Positions 1-9,011 of a DNA stretch of 33,445 bases are shown here, one piece after another. Position numbers and translations under genes: made by a program. The notes under the pieces are model-generated. The model did not search any database. It saw only the letters and a list, made by a program, of their open reading frames with translations, and was not told where the DNA came from. The stretch is from positions 1-33,445 of the forward strand of contig NZ_QUMK01000065.1 of assembly GCF_010907035.1 (NCBI RefSeq). Reading direction: 5' to 3'. How positions within the stretch are numbered: position 1 is the stretch's first letter; the number at the start of each line of letters is the position of its first letter. The DNA is from Rhodopseudomonas sp. BR0M22 (GTDB lineage Bacteria > Pseudomonadota > Alphaproteobacteria > Rhizobiales > Xanthobacteraceae).

Positions 1-13
1 GAGGGGGGATGTC

Positions 14-814
14 ATGAAGCTCTCCCGTTTCAACCTCGTCTCGCTGACGCTGGGGCTGGCGTTCCTGTATCTGCCGATCGTGATCCTGGTGGTCTATTCG
101 TTCAACGACTCCCGCCTAGTCACGGTGTGGGGCGGCTGGTCGCTGCGCTGGTATCGCGAGTTCTTCCAGGACCAGCCGATGCTGGATGCTGCCTGGATGA
201 GCCTGCGCGTGGCGCTGACCTCGGCCACGGCGGCGGCGGTGCTCGGCACGCTGGCGGCGGTGGCGCTGTCCCGCGCCGGCCATTTCAAGGGCCGCACGCT
301 GTTCTCCGGGATGCTGTATGCGCCGCTGGTGATGCCGGAAGTAATCACCGGCCTGTCGCTGCTGCTGCTGTTCGTCGCGATCAACGCCGAGCGCGGGTTC
401 TGGACGGTGGTGATCGCCCACACCACGCTGACGATGTGCTTCGTCGCCGTGGTGGTGCAGTCCCGGCTGCACGCGCTCGACCGCAGCATCGAGGAGGCGG
501 CGATGGATCTCGGCTGCGCGCCGGTGGAAGCGTTCCTGCGCGCCACCGTGCCGTTGATCTGGCCGGCGATCGCGGCCGGCTGGATGCTGGCGTTCGCGCT
601 GTCGCTGGACGATCTGGTGATCGCGAGCTTCACCACCGGCCCCGGCTCGACCACGCTGCCGATCCGGATCTATTCGGAAGTGCGGCTCGGGGTGAAGCCG
701 GAGATCAACGCGATCTGCACCCTGATCATCGCCGCCGTGACGGTGCTGATCGTGATCGCGTCGCTGGCGTCGAAGCTGTCGAAGACCCAGGCCGACAACG
801 CCGCGCCGATGTGA
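14..814 (+). CDS. potI: Spermidine/putrescine ABC transporter permease (PotI-type)
   Basis: Inner-membrane permease of a polyamine ABC importer; it would pair with a PotH-type permease, a PotA-type ATPase and a periplasmic binding protein encoded upstream of the window. The 266-residue protein has an N-terminal membrane segment (about residues 8-30) followed by the FNDS motif typical of PotI/PotC, further hydrophobic segments, and the EAA loop around residues 155-180 (EEAAMDLGCAPVEAF...P) that docks on the ATPase. SLDDLVIASF(T)TGPG near residue 200 is a PotC/PotI signature. Start: ATG at 14 has a strong GAGGGGGG ribosome site six bases upstream; the ATG at 9 is followed at once by a stop. No downstream partner follows, so it is probably the last gene of its operon. 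Family assignment is firm; substrate (putrescine versus spermidine) is inferred. Confidence 0.9.
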   Translation: MKLSRFNLVSLTLGLAFLYLPIVILVVYSFNDSRLVTVWGGWSLRWYREFFQDQPMLDAAWMSLRVALTSATAAAVLGTLAAVALSRAGHFKGRTLFSGMLYAPLVMPEVITGLSLLLLFVAINAERGFWTVVIAHTTLTMCFVAVVVQSRLHALDRSIEEAAMDLGCAPVEAFLRATVPLIWPAIAAGWMLAFALSLDDLVIASFTTGPGSTTLPIRIYSEVRLGVKPEINAICTLIIAAVTVLIVIASLASKLSKTQADNAAPM

Positions 815-865
815 CGCGGCGCGCCAAAGCATGAGCATCGGTTCACGCCGATCGTGCTGAGCTGA

Positions 866-2818
866 TCAGTTCGCCTTCGGCTCGGGCTGCGCGGCGGCAG
901 GTGCGTCGGCCGGCGGCTCGGCGTCCTGTTTCTTGCCGGTGATGCGTTCGAGCACCGAGCGGACGGTGTCGCGGGTTTTGCGGTCCTTGACCGCGTCGAG
1001 CAGCGGCGCGGAGGCCGGTGAGCGGCGGATCAGGCTTTCCGGGTCGGGGAAGATCAGCGGATCGTCCCACGGCCCCTGCACGATGAAAGGCAGGTCGAAG
1101 CCAGGCTTGGCGGCAGAGCCGTTCGCCAGGCTGGCGACGCCCTTCAGATCGTATTCCCGCGCCGGCACCGAGGCGGTGCCGCTCAGCGAGATCTTCGCGT
1201 TCGGCCCTTCGATCCGCACCTCGTCGGCGGTGGCGATGCCGTCCGCGAACCGCACCGAGACGGTGAGCTTGTCGAACGGCGTTTTGCCGCTGCGGAAATT
1301 GCCGCCGCCGGACAGCGGCCTCCGCTCGAGCCGTTTCAACAGCTGTTCGACGTTGAAGCCGGTGATCGCGCCGTCGTGCGCGGTGAGAAGAGCCGAGCCG
1401 TCGAGCGATTGGGCAAGCCCGAACGGGGAGGCGCCTTCGGCTTCCAGCGAGACGCTGAGATTGCCGCGCCCTGAGAGATTCCGCACGCCGAGCAGATCGG
1501 CCGCGCAGGTCTGCAGCTCGACGTCGTTGAATTGGAACTGGGCCTTGACGCTGGCGGCCTTGTCGGAGCGCGAGATGCCGAACGTGCCTTGCGCGATGCC
1601 GCCGTAGACCTGGGCCTCACCGACGCTGAGCGCCAGCGCGCCGCCACGCAAGTTGGCGCTGATCGCCGTGCGGCCCAGCGTGGTGGAGCCGATCGCTACC
1701 TTGGCGGCCGACAGTCGCATGTCGAGATCGACCGGGTCGGTCGAGGACAGGTCGAACAATTGCCGGTTCCAGTCGCGCGCGCCGCTGGCCAGGAGCCGGA
1801 TCGTCGACAGATACGGCGTGACGTCGATGCTGCCGGCTGCGAGCGTCGCCTGCAGGCCCTGGTGGCCGCCGGCGATCGTGTAGGTCATCACCCCCTCGGC
1901 GACGTTCTTGTCGAGCTCGACATTGACGTTGGTCAGCGCCACCGTTGGACCGATCAGATTGGCCCGCGCCTTCAGCGAGAAACGGCCGAATCCGCCGGTG
2001 CCGGGCGGCTCCTGCCCGGCCCAGCGCAGCGCGTTGCGCAGCGAGACACTGTCCGCGGTGACCGTTCCGGTCAGAACCAGGCTGGTTTTGTTGGCGATGG
2101 TGCCGTCGAACGCGATCTTCATCGGTGCGCCGGCGAGCCGCAGCTTGATGCCGGAGGAATCGCCACGCAGCGCCGCTATGAAGTCCGCGACCGTGATCGA
2201 GCCGTCGATGCGCTCGCCGCGGAAATCGAACTGGCCGGTGGCCGCGAATGTGCGGGAGATCGAAGGCCACGCCAGCGACAGGTCGATGTCGCTGATATGT
2301 TCGTGCTGGCCGCTGGCCTGATCGAGATAGTTCAGCTCACCATCCTGCAGCCGGATCTCGGAGAACGACACCTGGTCGTCGAGGCCGGGCTTCATGGTTC
2401 GCGTCAGACTGTCGATGAACGGCGTCCAGTTGCTGCGGCCGTCGGCATCCCGCACCACCTGGATCGACGGCTGGCCGAGCACCACGTCGGCGATCTCGAA
2501 CCGGCGCAGCAGCAGCGGCAGCAGCCGAAGGTTGGTGGTGAGCGTCTTGACGCTGAGCGCGGCGTCATTGCCGCCATCTTCGCCGCTTTTCAGCCGCACG
2601 TCGCTGAACACCACGGTGCTGCGCGGGAAGATCGTGACGTCGGTGGTCCCGTCGACCTCGAGCTGAAGGCCGGTGGCGACGCGGAGCTGCTGTTCCACCG
2701 CTTGTCGCAGCGCACCGCGATCGATCGTCAGCGACAGTGCGAACGCCGCCACCACGGCGACGGCGATCAGCACTGCGACCGAGATCCCGAGGCGCTTAAT
2801 TCCTTGGGCCATCGCCAA
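866..2818 (-). CDS. AsmA family protein
   Basis: A 650-residue AsmA-like envelope protein. It has one N-terminal membrane anchor (about residues 11-32) and then a long beta-rich periplasmic region. The start IDRGALRQAVEQQLRVATGLQLEVDG and the block with repeated FSDVRLK / NLRLLPLLLRRFEIADVVLGQPSIQV match the N-terminal AsmA domain. The C-terminal part (GFNVEQLLKRLERRPLSGGGNFRSGKTPFD...) matches the AsmA C-terminal domain. The family is linked to outer-membrane lipid homeostasis and resembles bridge-like lipid transfer proteins; the specific role here is unknown. The tail is Pro/Ala/Glu-rich. It converges on potI, with about 50 bases between the two stops. A second ATG two codons in (2812) is an alternative start; neither has a clear ribosome site. 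Confidence 0.85.
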   Translation of the reverse strand: MAMAQGIKRLGISVAVLIAVAVVAAFALSLTIDRGALRQAVEQQLRVATGLQLEVDGTTDVTIFPRSTVVFSDVRLKSGEDGGNDAALSVKTLTTNLRLLPLLLRRFEIADVVLGQPSIQVVRDADGRSNWTPFIDSLTRTMKPGLDDQVSFSEIRLQDGELNYLDQASGQHEHISDIDLSLAWPSISRTFAATGQFDFRGERIDGSITVADFIAALRGDSSGIKLRLAGAPMKIAFDGTIANKTSLVLTGTVTADSVSLRNALRWAGQEPPGTGGFGRFSLKARANLIGPTVALTNVNVELDKNVAEGVMTYTIAGGHQGLQATLAAGSIDVTPYLSTIRLLASGARDWNRQLFDLSSTDPVDLDMRLSAAKVAIGSTTLGRTAISANLRGGALALSVGEAQVYGGIAQGTFGISRSDKAASVKAQFQFNDVELQTCAADLLGVRNLSGRGNLSVSLEAEGASPFGLAQSLDGSALLTAHDGAITGFNVEQLLKRLERRPLSGGGNFRSGKTPFDKLTVSVRFADGIATADEVRIEGPNAKISLSGTASVPAREYDLKGVASLANGSAAKPGFDLPFIVQGPWDDPLIFPDPESLIRRSPASAPLLDAVKDRKTRDTVRSVLERITGKKQDAEPPADAPAAAQPEPKAN

Positions 2819-3018
2819 CCAATTTCCGGAACGTGAGCGTGAATGTCGTGCGCGAGAGGCGGCTCATAGGGGGCCGGACCTGAGGGCGCAACTTGATCGG
2901 TTTTCTTGGCGCTTTCAAGGCTTTCCGGGCGTTGCGGGCCCTGGCGCAATTGACGGGTTGCGGGGTTTTTGCCTAATAGACCTAATCGCAGCCAAGCCCC
3001 TTCACAGGTCCCTGCATC

Positions 3019-3735
3019 ATGAACAAGGTCTACCCCGACGCCAAGGCGGCACTCGACGGCATCTTGCGGGACGGCATGATGATCATGTCCGGCGGCTTCG
3101 GCCTTTGCGGCATTCCCGAGACCCTGTCGGACGCGATCCGCGACGCGGGCGTCAAGGATCTCACCTTCGTTTCCAATAACGCGGGCGTCGACGGCATCGG
3201 CCTCAGCCGGCTGCTCGAAACCCGTCAGATCAAGAAAATGATCTCGTCCTATGTGGGCGAGAACAAGCTGTTCGCGCAGCAGTTTCTGGCCGGCGAGCTG
3301 GAATTGGAGTTCGCCCCGCAGGGCACCCTGGCCGAGCGCATCCGCGCCGGCGGCGCCGGCATTCCGGCGTTCTTCACCAAGACCGGCGTCGGCACGCTGG
3401 TGGCGGAGGGCAAGGAAATCCGCGAGTTCGACGGCGAGAAGTACGTGATGGAACGCGGCCTGTTCGGCGACATCGCGATCGTTCACGCCTGGAAGGGTGA
3501 TACCGCCGGCAACCTCGTGTACCGAAAGACCGCGCGCAACTTCAATCCGATGATGGCGACCGCGGCCAAGATCACGATCGCCGAGGTCGAGCATCTGGTG
3601 CCGGCGGGCGAGATCGATCCGGATCATATCCACACCCCGGGCATCTTCGTGCAGCGCATCGTCCATGTGCCGAACGCCAAGAAACACATCGAGCAGCGTA
3701 CCACCCGCAAGCGCGCCGAAACGGCGGCGAGCTGA
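3019..3735 (+). CDS. scoA: 3-oxoacid CoA-transferase subunit A
   Basis: Alpha subunit of a type I CoA-transferase that moves CoA from succinyl-CoA to a 3-oxoacid such as acetoacetate or 3-oxoadipate. The 238-residue protein carries the glycine-rich CoA-binding motif [11 protein letters not shown] near residue 30, the ENKLF block, and the C-terminal segment [21 protein letters not shown] typical of SCOT/PcaI alpha subunits. It ends 11 bases before the beta-subunit gene, so the two form one operon and one heteromeric enzyme. In an organism that makes polyhydroxybutyrate, as the two phasins further along suggest, ketone-body (acetoacetate) use is the more likely role. A beta-ketoadipate pathway role (pcaI) cannot be excluded from sequence alone. 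Confidence 0.9.
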   Translation: MNKVYPDAKAALDGILRDGMMIMSGGFGLCGIPETLSDAIRDAGVKDLTFVSNNAGVDGIGLSRLLETRQIKKMISSYVGENKLFAQQFLAGELELEFAPQGTLAERIRAGGAGIPAFFTKTGVGTLVAEGKEIREFDGEKYVMERGLFGDIAIVHAWKGDTAGNLVYRKTARNFNPMMATAAKITIAEVEHLVPAGEIDPDHIHTPGIFVQRIVHVPNAKKHIEQRTTRKRAETAAS

Positions 3736-3746
3736 GGAGAACCCTG

Positions 3747-4397
3747 ATGGCTTGGACCCGCGAACAGATGGCGGCGCGCGCCGCCAAGGAATTGCGCGAC
3801 GGCTTCTACGTCAACCTCGGCATCGGCATTCCGACGCTGGTCTCGAACTACATCCCGGACGGCGTCGACGTGGTGCTGCAGAGCGAAAACGGCATGCTCG
3901 GCATGGGCCCGTTCCCCTATGAGGGTGAAGAAGACCCGGACCTGATCAATGCCGGTAAGCAGACCGTCACCGAGCTGCCGTCGACCAGTTACTTCTCGTC
4001 GGCCGATTCCTTCGCGATGGTTCGCGGCGGCCACATCGACCTCTCCATTCTCGGCGCCATGCAGGTCGCGCAGAACGGCGACCTCGCCAACTGGATGATT
4101 CCGGGCAAGATGGTGAAGGGCATGGGCGGCGCGATGGATCTCGTCGCCGGCGTCAAGCGCGTCGTCGTGGTGATGGAGCATTCCGCCAAGGACGGCCCGA
4201 AACTGCTGAGGTCGTGCAACCTGCCGCTCACCGGCGAGCGCGTCGTCGACATGGTGGTGACCGATCTTGCGGTGTTCACCATCGACAAGCACGGCAATGA
4301 CGGCATGGCGCTGATCGAACTCGCCGACAGCGTCACCCTCGACGAGGTCAAAGCCAAGACCGAAGCCGAATTCCGCGTCGCGCTGAAGAACGCCTGA
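3747..4397 (+). CDS. scoB: 3-oxoacid CoA-transferase subunit B
   Basis: Beta subunit, 216 residues, carrying the catalytic glutamate in the family signature [12 protein letters not shown] (about residues 49-60), where the Glu forms the acyl-glutamyl/CoA thioester intermediate. Other family marks are the N-terminal [17 protein letters not shown] block and [15 protein letters not shown] good GAGGAGA ribosome site overlaps the scoA stop region, upstream of ATG 3747, consistent with coupled translation. The downstream sequence 4400-4435 contains the inverted repeat TTCGCGG...CCGCGAA, which could end the transcript, but no T-run follows it. Length and motifs are normal for the family. Confidence 0.9.
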   Translation: MAWTREQMAARAAKELRDGFYVNLGIGIPTLVSNYIPDGVDVVLQSENGMLGMGPFPYEGEEDPDLINAGKQTVTELPSTSYFSSADSFAMVRGGHIDLSILGAMQVAQNGDLANWMIPGKMVKGMGGAMDLVAGVKRVVVVMEHSAKDGPKLLRSCNLPLTGERVVDMVVTDLAVFTIDKHGNDGMALIELADSVTLDEVKAKTEAEFRVALKNA

Positions 4398-4755
4398 TTT
4401 CGCGGCACCGCGCGCAGTCACCGCGAAGCTGCGACCGCGCGCCGCGCTCTGCCGGATGATCTTGAAACCCGTTGCTGTTCCCCTAGATCGAGCGATGCCG
4501 ACCCTGAGATGCGGGGCCGGCGCGCCGCTCGATTGGGACGCTCGGCAGATGTGCACTTGGACTTCGCTGTAGCCTCGCAATCGGCCGCGTACCTTCCAAG
4601 CCCGATCTCAACGCACCGCACATGAGGCGTCCTTCCGTCGCCTGCGCGCGTTGCGACGCGTGGCGTGAAGGAACTCGGCCGTGGGCGGCTGCGTCTTAGT
4701 CGGACGACAAGGAGCAATGCTCCCGTCGAGGGAGCGCAGCGGGGGAGTTATTGTC
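4398..4755 (+). other. Intergenic region upstream of ftsH
   Basis: About 360 bases without a convincing gene. It holds a G+C-rich inverted repeat just after scoB (about 4401-4431) and the leader of the FtsH gene. An open frame continues upstream of the chosen FtsH start as far as a GTG at 4681, but the added residues show no membrane or family signal. I see no recognisable operator here. Confidence 0.4.
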
Positions 4756-6612
4756 GTGGAGCTCAACAAGAAGACCCAGTTCAACATCGGGTACTGGCTG
4801 ATAGCACTCTTCGTTTTGCTCGGATTCCAGTACCTGTTCACTACCGCGACGCTCGTCGCGAAGATTCCCTACAGCCAGTTCGAGACCTATTTGGCCGAAG
4901 GCAAGATCGCCGAGGTCGCGGTCTCCGATCGATTCATCCAGGGCCGCTTCAAGGAGGCGATCGACGGCAAGCCGATGTTTATTACCACCCGGGTGGAGCC
5001 TGATCTGGCGCGCCAGCTTCAGGACAAGGGCGTCGTCGTCACCGGGCGGATCGAGAGTACATTCCTCCGTGATTTGTTGTCCTGGGTGGTGCCGGTGCTG
5101 CTGTTCGTCGGCGTCTGGATGTTCGTCATCCGCCGGATGGGCGGCGGGGTCGGCGGCGGCCTGATGCAGATAGGCAAGTCCAAGGCCAAGGTGTATGTCG
5201 AATCCAATACCGGCGTGTCGTTCGCCGATGTCGCCGGCGTCGACGAGGCCAAGGACGAACTGAAAGAAATTGTCGATTTCCTGAAAGATCCGGACGGCTA
5301 CAGCCGGCTCGGCGGCCGGATGCCGAAGGGTATCCTACTGGTCGGCCCGCCCGGCACCGGCAAGACGCTGCTGGCCAAAGCGGTAGCGGGCGAAGCCGGC
5401 GTGCCGTTCTTCTCGATCTCCGGCTCGGAGTTCGTCGAGATGTTCGTCGGCGTCGGCGCCGCGCGGGTCCGCGATTTGTTCGAGCAAGCGCGCGCCAAGG
5501 CTCCGGCGATCATCTTCATCGACGAACTTGATGCGCTCGGCCGTGCCCGCGGCATCGGGCCTTACGCCGGCGGCCATGACGAGAAGGAACAGACACTGAA
5601 TCAGCTCCTGGTCGAGCTCGACGGCTTCGATTCGTCCACCGGCCTGGTGCTGCTCGCCGCCACCAACCGCCCCGAAATTCTCGATCCGGCGCTGTTGCGC
5701 GCCGGCCGGTTCGATCGTCAGGTGCTGGTCGATCGTCCAGACAAGGCCGGCCGTATTCAGATCCTCGGCGTGCACATGACCAAGGCGAAGCTCGCCCCGG
5801 ATGTGTCGCCCGAGCTGATCGCGGCGCTCACGCCCGGTTTCACCGGCGCCGATCTGGCGAATCTCGTCAACGAGGCGACGCTGTTGGCGACCCGCCGCAG
5901 GGCCGATGCGGTGACGATGCAGGACTTCAACAATGCGATCGAGCGCATCGTCGCGGGCCTGGAGAAGCGCAACCGGCTGCTCAATCCGAAGGAGCGCGAG
6001 ATCGTCGCCTATCACGAGATGGGACATGCGCTTGTGGCGATGGCGCTGCCCGGCGTCGACCCAGTGCACAAGGTGTCGATCATTCCGCGCGGCGTCGGAG
6101 CGCTCGGCTACACCATCCAGCGTCCGACCGAGGATCGTTTCCTGATGACCCGCGAGGAGTTGGAGAACAAGATGGCGGTGCTGCTCGGCGGCCGCGCCGC
6201 GGAAAAAATCGTGTTCGGCCATTTGTCGACCGGTGCGGCCGACGACCTGATGAAGGTCACCGACATCGCCCGTGCCATGGTGACGCGCTATGGCATGAGC
6301 GAACGGCTCGGCAATGTCGCGTTGGAGAAGGATCGCCGCTCTTTCCTGGCGAGCGACCAGCCGTATTACGGACCGCAGGAGCGGAGTTACTCGGATGAGA
6401 CCGCGGCGGCCGTCGACGACGAGGTCAAGCGTATCGTCGACGCCACCTTCGATCGCACCGTCAAGCTGCTGGGCGAACGGCGTGACCAACTCGAACGCTC
6501 GGCCCGCCGGCTGATGGAAAAGGAAACACTCGACGAGCAGGACCTGCGGGCGTTCGCTGAGACGTCCGCCATGGGGACGCCAGCTCGGTCGGCTGAGGAG
6601 GTGGCTTCATGA
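4756..6612 (+). CDS. ftsH: ATP-dependent zinc metalloprotease FtsH (paralogue)
   Basis: Membrane-anchored AAA+ protease degrading membrane and short-lived soluble proteins. From GTG 4756 it is 618 residues: membrane helix about 12-31, periplasmic domain, second helix near 112-130, a Gly-rich linker, then the AAA module with Walker A GPPGTGKT (197-204), Walker B IIFIDELD (D256-E257) and the second region of homology ending [10 protein letters not shown]. The zinc site is H420-E-M-G-H424, with D497 in TGAADDL as likely third ligand. HEMGH in place of the commoner HEAGH suggests a paralogue of the housekeeping FtsH. GTG 4756 is chosen because GGGGGAG lies about nine bases upstream and residue 1 then directly precedes the usual N-terminus. 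ATG 4717 and GTG 4681 are alternatives. It overlaps the next gene by four bases. Confidence 0.9.
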   Translation: MELNKKTQFNIGYWLIALFVLLGFQYLFTTATLVAKIPYSQFETYLAEGKIAEVAVSDRFIQGRFKEAIDGKPMFITTRVEPDLARQLQDKGVVVTGRIESTFLRDLLSWVVPVLLFVGVWMFVIRRMGGGVGGGLMQIGKSKAKVYVESNTGVSFADVAGVDEAKDELKEIVDFLKDPDGYSRLGGRMPKGILLVGPPGTGKTLLAKAVAGEAGVPFFSISGSEFVEMFVGVGAARVRDLFEQARAKAPAIIFIDELDALGRARGIGPYAGGHDEKEQTLNQLLVELDGFDSSTGLVLLAATNRPEILDPALLRAGRFDRQVLVDRPDKAGRIQILGVHMTKAKLAPDVSPELIAALTPGFTGADLANLVNEATLLATRRRADAVTMQDFNNAIERIVAGLEKRNRLLNPKEREIVAYHEMGHALVAMALPGVDPVHKVSIIPRGVGALGYTIQRPTEDRFLMTREELENKMAVLLGGRAAEKIVFGHLSTGAADDLMKVTDIARAMVTRYGMSERLGNVALEKDRRSFLASDQPYYGPQERSYSDETAAAVDDEVKRIVDATFDRTVKLLGERRDQLERSARRLMEKETLDEQDLRAFAETSAMGTPARSAEEVAS

Positions 6613-7151
6613 GCAGCCGTCGATCTCGGGAACGGTCGTTCGACGCTCTCGATGCGCTGAGCGATCTGCGCCGGAGCTGGCCGGCGCTCAGTCTGTACGA
6701 GAAGTTCGAACAGCTCGTCATCGTGGTGCTGACCACGCTGATCAGCTTGGTGGTTCTGGCGGCATTAGCCGGGCTAGCGATCCACGTCGTCAAGCTGCTC
6801 GCTCATGGCGTGCTAGATCCTGCCGACCACAGCCTGTTTCAGAACGTGTTCGGCATGATCCTGACACTGCTGATCGCGATGGAGTTCAACCACTCGATCC
6901 TCGGCGTTCTGAAGCGACGGAACAGCATCGTGCAGGCGCGCACGGTGGTGCTGATCGCGCTGCTGGCGCTGTCGCGCAAATTCATCATTCTCGACGCCAC
7001 GACGATCGAGCCGTTGACGCTGATCGGTCTGGCCTTCGCGGTGTTGGCGCTGGGTGCGGTGTACTGGTTTGTGCGCGATCAGGATAGGAAAGATGAAGCC
7101 ACCAATGAAACGGTTGAGTCGTCCTTGGAGCCGAGCGCGCAAACCAAGTGA
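6609..7151 (+). CDS. PsiE-family (phosphate-starvation-inducible) membrane protein
   Basis: A 180-residue membrane protein with four hydrophobic segments (about 38-60, 75-95, 110-125, 135-155). The block YEKFEQLVIVVLTTLISLVV and the core LTLLIAMEFNHSIL...ARTVVLIALLALSRKFII are characteristic of the PsiE family. It is longer than E. coli PsiE (about 136 residues) because of a basic N-terminus and a charged C-terminal tail. The start ATG overlaps the ftsH stop (ATGA, 6609-6612), so the two are translationally coupled and probably act together. The biochemical role of PsiE proteins is unknown; the coupling suggests it is an FtsH adaptor, substrate or stress partner, which is inference. Confidence 0.8.
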   Translation: MSSRRSRERSFDALDALSDLRRSWPALSLYEKFEQLVIVVLTTLISLVVLAALAGLAIHVVKLLAHGVLDPADHSLFQNVFGMILTLLIAMEFNHSILGVLKRRNSIVQARTVVLIALLALSRKFIILDATTIEPLTLIGLAFAVLALGAVYWFVRDQDRKDEATNETVESSLEPSAQTK

Positions 7152-7233
7152 TGGGACGAATTATGGGCCGTAAACCCATTAATCAGATGACGGACCATCT
7201 TATCTTTTCCAGTGAAGAGACATCTGCTGCTGC

Positions 7234-7578
7234 TCAATGCCCCACCGTTCGTGAGAAGACGTTCATCACAACCACGCCTGCGACGATCAATCCAATGCCT
7301 AGCCAAGCAGCTACATCGAGAGCCTGTCGAAGCACAAAAAAACTGACCGTTGCAGTCAAAATTATGCCTAAACCGGCCCAGATGGCGTATGCGACGCCGA
7401 GGGGCAAGACCTTTAAGGCTTGGGACAACATGTAAAACGACGCCACGTAGCAAATGGCCATCGCCACAGTAGGTAAGGGTCGGGTAAACTGTGCTGATTT
7501 CTGCAGGAAAGTCGATCCTGTGACTTCCAGCGCAATAGCAAATCCGAGGGCGATGTAGGCAGTGACGATTGATGGCAT
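7234..7578 (-). CDS. Small multidrug resistance (SMR) efflux protein, EmrE/QacE type
   Basis: A 114-residue four-helix proton-coupled drug exporter that works as an antiparallel dimer in the inner membrane. It has the membrane-embedded glutamate that binds drug and proton (E18, in ALEVTGS), the ICYVASFYMLSQALK block, and the signature PLGVAYAIWAGLGI in helix 3. The C-terminal NVFSRTVGH resembles the EmrE tail. Base composition is less G+C-rich than the flanks, and a broken IS5 transposase lies just upstream of its start, so it may have arrived by transfer. It is convergent with the PsiE gene. Quaternary ammonium and cationic dye export is the typical activity; the true substrate is not visible. 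Confidence 0.9.
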   Translation of the reverse strand: MPSIVTAYIALGFAIALEVTGSTFLQKSAQFTRPLPTVAMAICYVASFYMLSQALKVLPLGVAYAIWAGLGIILTATVSFFVLRQALDVAAWLGIGLIVAGVVVMNVFSRTVGH

Positions 7579-7846
7579 CAGCGGTTTCCAGTCGATGGTT
7601 CGGAAACGGCTATTGGTAAGTCCAAAGCGCCGTTCCCGAGCAAATCAGGTTGACGCCGAGGCAGAGAAGAACCCATCGAAAGACAGGCGCAGGAGCCACC
7701 ACCCTGCTGCTCTATTTACGGCAGGGCGAAGCATACAAGATTAGTCCCGCTAAGCCAATCGACGGCCTTGCAGTTTCGGCTGCTCCACAGAAAGGGGCTG
7801 GCGGCTTGCCGCATGATCCTGCATATTCTTGAGCCGACATGATATG
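7579..7846. other. Gene-free stretch between SMR gene and IS remnant
   Basis: About 270 bases. Short open frames exist but show neither ribosome sites nor family resemblance. It would hold the SMR promoter (reading leftward) and perhaps the lost left end of the insertion sequence; I could not identify terminal inverted repeats. Confidence 0.4.
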
Positions 7847-8230
7847 ATGAACTTCGAGTGGGGCGTGATCGAGGCGCTGCTGCTCAAAAAGCCGCGAGGC
7901 GTTCGGAGCGTCCATCATCGCCGAGCGCTGAACAGCATTTTTCATGTGCTTCGATCCAAGGGACCAGCGCGACCTTCCTGAGTCCACGCACCACCGGCGA
8001 TAATTGCGTCGCGCGATGGCGAAAAGCGTGCGTGTGATTGCATGGACGCAATCACAGCCGCACTCTATAGGTACATCCAGATGATCGACAGCATCATCAC
8101 AGTTCGCGCCGCCAGCAGGCTGCGACGGCAAAAAGGCGGTGCAGAACGCTGGCTCTATCGCTCTCGAGCCGGCCTCACCACCAATATCCAAGTCGTCGCG
8201 GGCTCTGGCTCAGGGCTCGTCAGTCGACGT
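7847..8230 (+). pseudogene. Decayed IS5-family (IS427-like) transposase fragment
   Basis: Reading plus-strand frames in turn gives a mosaic of a typical alphaproteobacterial IS5-family transposase N-terminal half. From ATG 7847: FEWGVIEALLLKKPRGV, then HHRRALNSIFHVLR (frame 2). A shift follows to RDLPE at 7968 (frame 3). Then MDAITAALYRYIQMIDS from 8042 (frame 2), QQAATAKR at about 8113 (frame 1), and GG-ER-L-RSR-GLTTNI back in frame 2. Intact relatives recalled for this family read as one frame with EW.VIEPLL..KPRGV..., RDLPERYG, MDA(I/V)TAA, IQMIDS, HQQAATAK and GLTTKIH. At least three frameshifts, an internal stop and loss of the catalytic C-terminal half make it non-functional. It lies between the SMR gene and an exported protein gene. 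Confidence 0.8.
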
Positions 8231-8257
8231 CCTAATTGGGTCGACACCGCAAAAAGA

Positions 8258-8896
8258 TTAGCGCCGGCCGCCTGAGAACAGCGGCGATTCGCCCGGCAGC
8301 AGGTTGGAGCGAATGTCGCTGTCGGTGGTGCCGTTGTATTGGGTGTAGCCGGCCGAGAACGACAGGCTGACATTGGAGGTCGGCTTGATCTCGATGCCGG
8401 CATTGACCGTGCTGGCCGCGGTGTTGCTGCTGGCAAAGCCCGGCGAGGTCAGCGAGGTGAAGACGTCGGGCTTGTATTTCAGGCTGTCGACGCCGCCGAA
8501 CAGCGTCACCGGCATGTCGCCGACGCCCTTGAAGCGGTAGCCGTATTGCGAGCCCTCGACGGCGAGCGAGCCGAAATTGCCGAACGCGCCGGCACCGCCC
8601 GGACTGCTCCAGCCCAAGCCGCCGGCCAGCGGTGTGACGGGGGCGCTGTAGCTGCGGGCGACGAAGCCGCTGCGCAGCTCGCCATTCTCGTCGGTCTCCG
8701 CATTGAAGCCCGGCACGTCGCTCCAGTTCAGCGCCTGCCAGCTCTCGGTCGCGCCGCCGCCGAAGCCGAACGGCCCGCCGGGCACCCAATAGCGGATCGG
8801 TGCCACCTGCGCCTGCGCGGACGCTCCGGCGAACAGCATCGCGGCGAGGGCGAGGCCGCACCGGGCGGCGACAGGAAAGGTCCGGCTCTGCTTCAT
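8258..8896 (-). CDS. Exported hypothetical protein, possible outer-membrane beta-barrel
   Basis: A 212-residue protein with a clear Sec signal peptide: basic MKQSR, hydrophobic stretch to about residue 26, and AxA-type cleavage site ASAQAQ. The mature part is rich in Gly, Ser, Asn and aromatic residues, with alternating hydrophobic strands (AGIEIKPTSNVSLSFSAGYTQYNG) like an autotransporter/porin-type barrel strand pair near the C-terminus. I do not recognise the family. The start ATG at 8896 has no ribosome site, but a perfect TATAAT sits seven bases upstream, which hints at a leaderless transcript. The IS remnant lies just downstream of its stop. Confidence 0.7.
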   Translation of the reverse strand: MKQSRTFPVAARCGLALAAMLFAGASAQAQVAPIRYWVPGGPFGFGGGATESWQALNWSDVPGFNAETDENGELRSGFVARSYSAPVTPLAGGLGWSSPGGAGAFGNFGSLAVEGSQYGYRFKGVGDMPVTLFGGVDSLKYKPDVFTSLTSPGFASSNTAASTVNAGIEIKPTSNVSLSFSAGYTQYNGTTDSDIRSNLLPGESPLFSGGRR

Positions 8897-8903
8897 CGGG
8901 CGA

Positions 8904-8909
8904 ATTATA
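8904..8909 (-). promoter_or_regulatory. TATAAT -10-like element abutting a start codon
   Basis: On the minus strand TATAAT ends seven bases before the ATG at 8896, in an otherwise G+C-rich context. No convincing -35 hexamer is seen at the expected distance. If used, transcription would start at or next to the ATG. Confidence 0.35.
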
Positions 8910-9011
8910 CGGTCATGGACGGGTCGAGGCCAGCCGGTGCTGCGGATCGCCGCAGCGCCGGAGTTCCGAGCCCACCAGCCACGGGATGACGGCGGCAGCG
9001 TGGCGACCGGC

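Noticed and set aside
2767-3687. 306-codon minus-strand open frame opposite scoA
   Set aside because: It lies antisense to a clear CoA-transferase subunit gene and has no recognisable domain; it is a G+C-driven shadow.
7712-8191. 159-codon minus-strand frame
   Set aside because: It runs antisense to the IS5 transposase remnant, whose plus-strand similarity is much more convincing.
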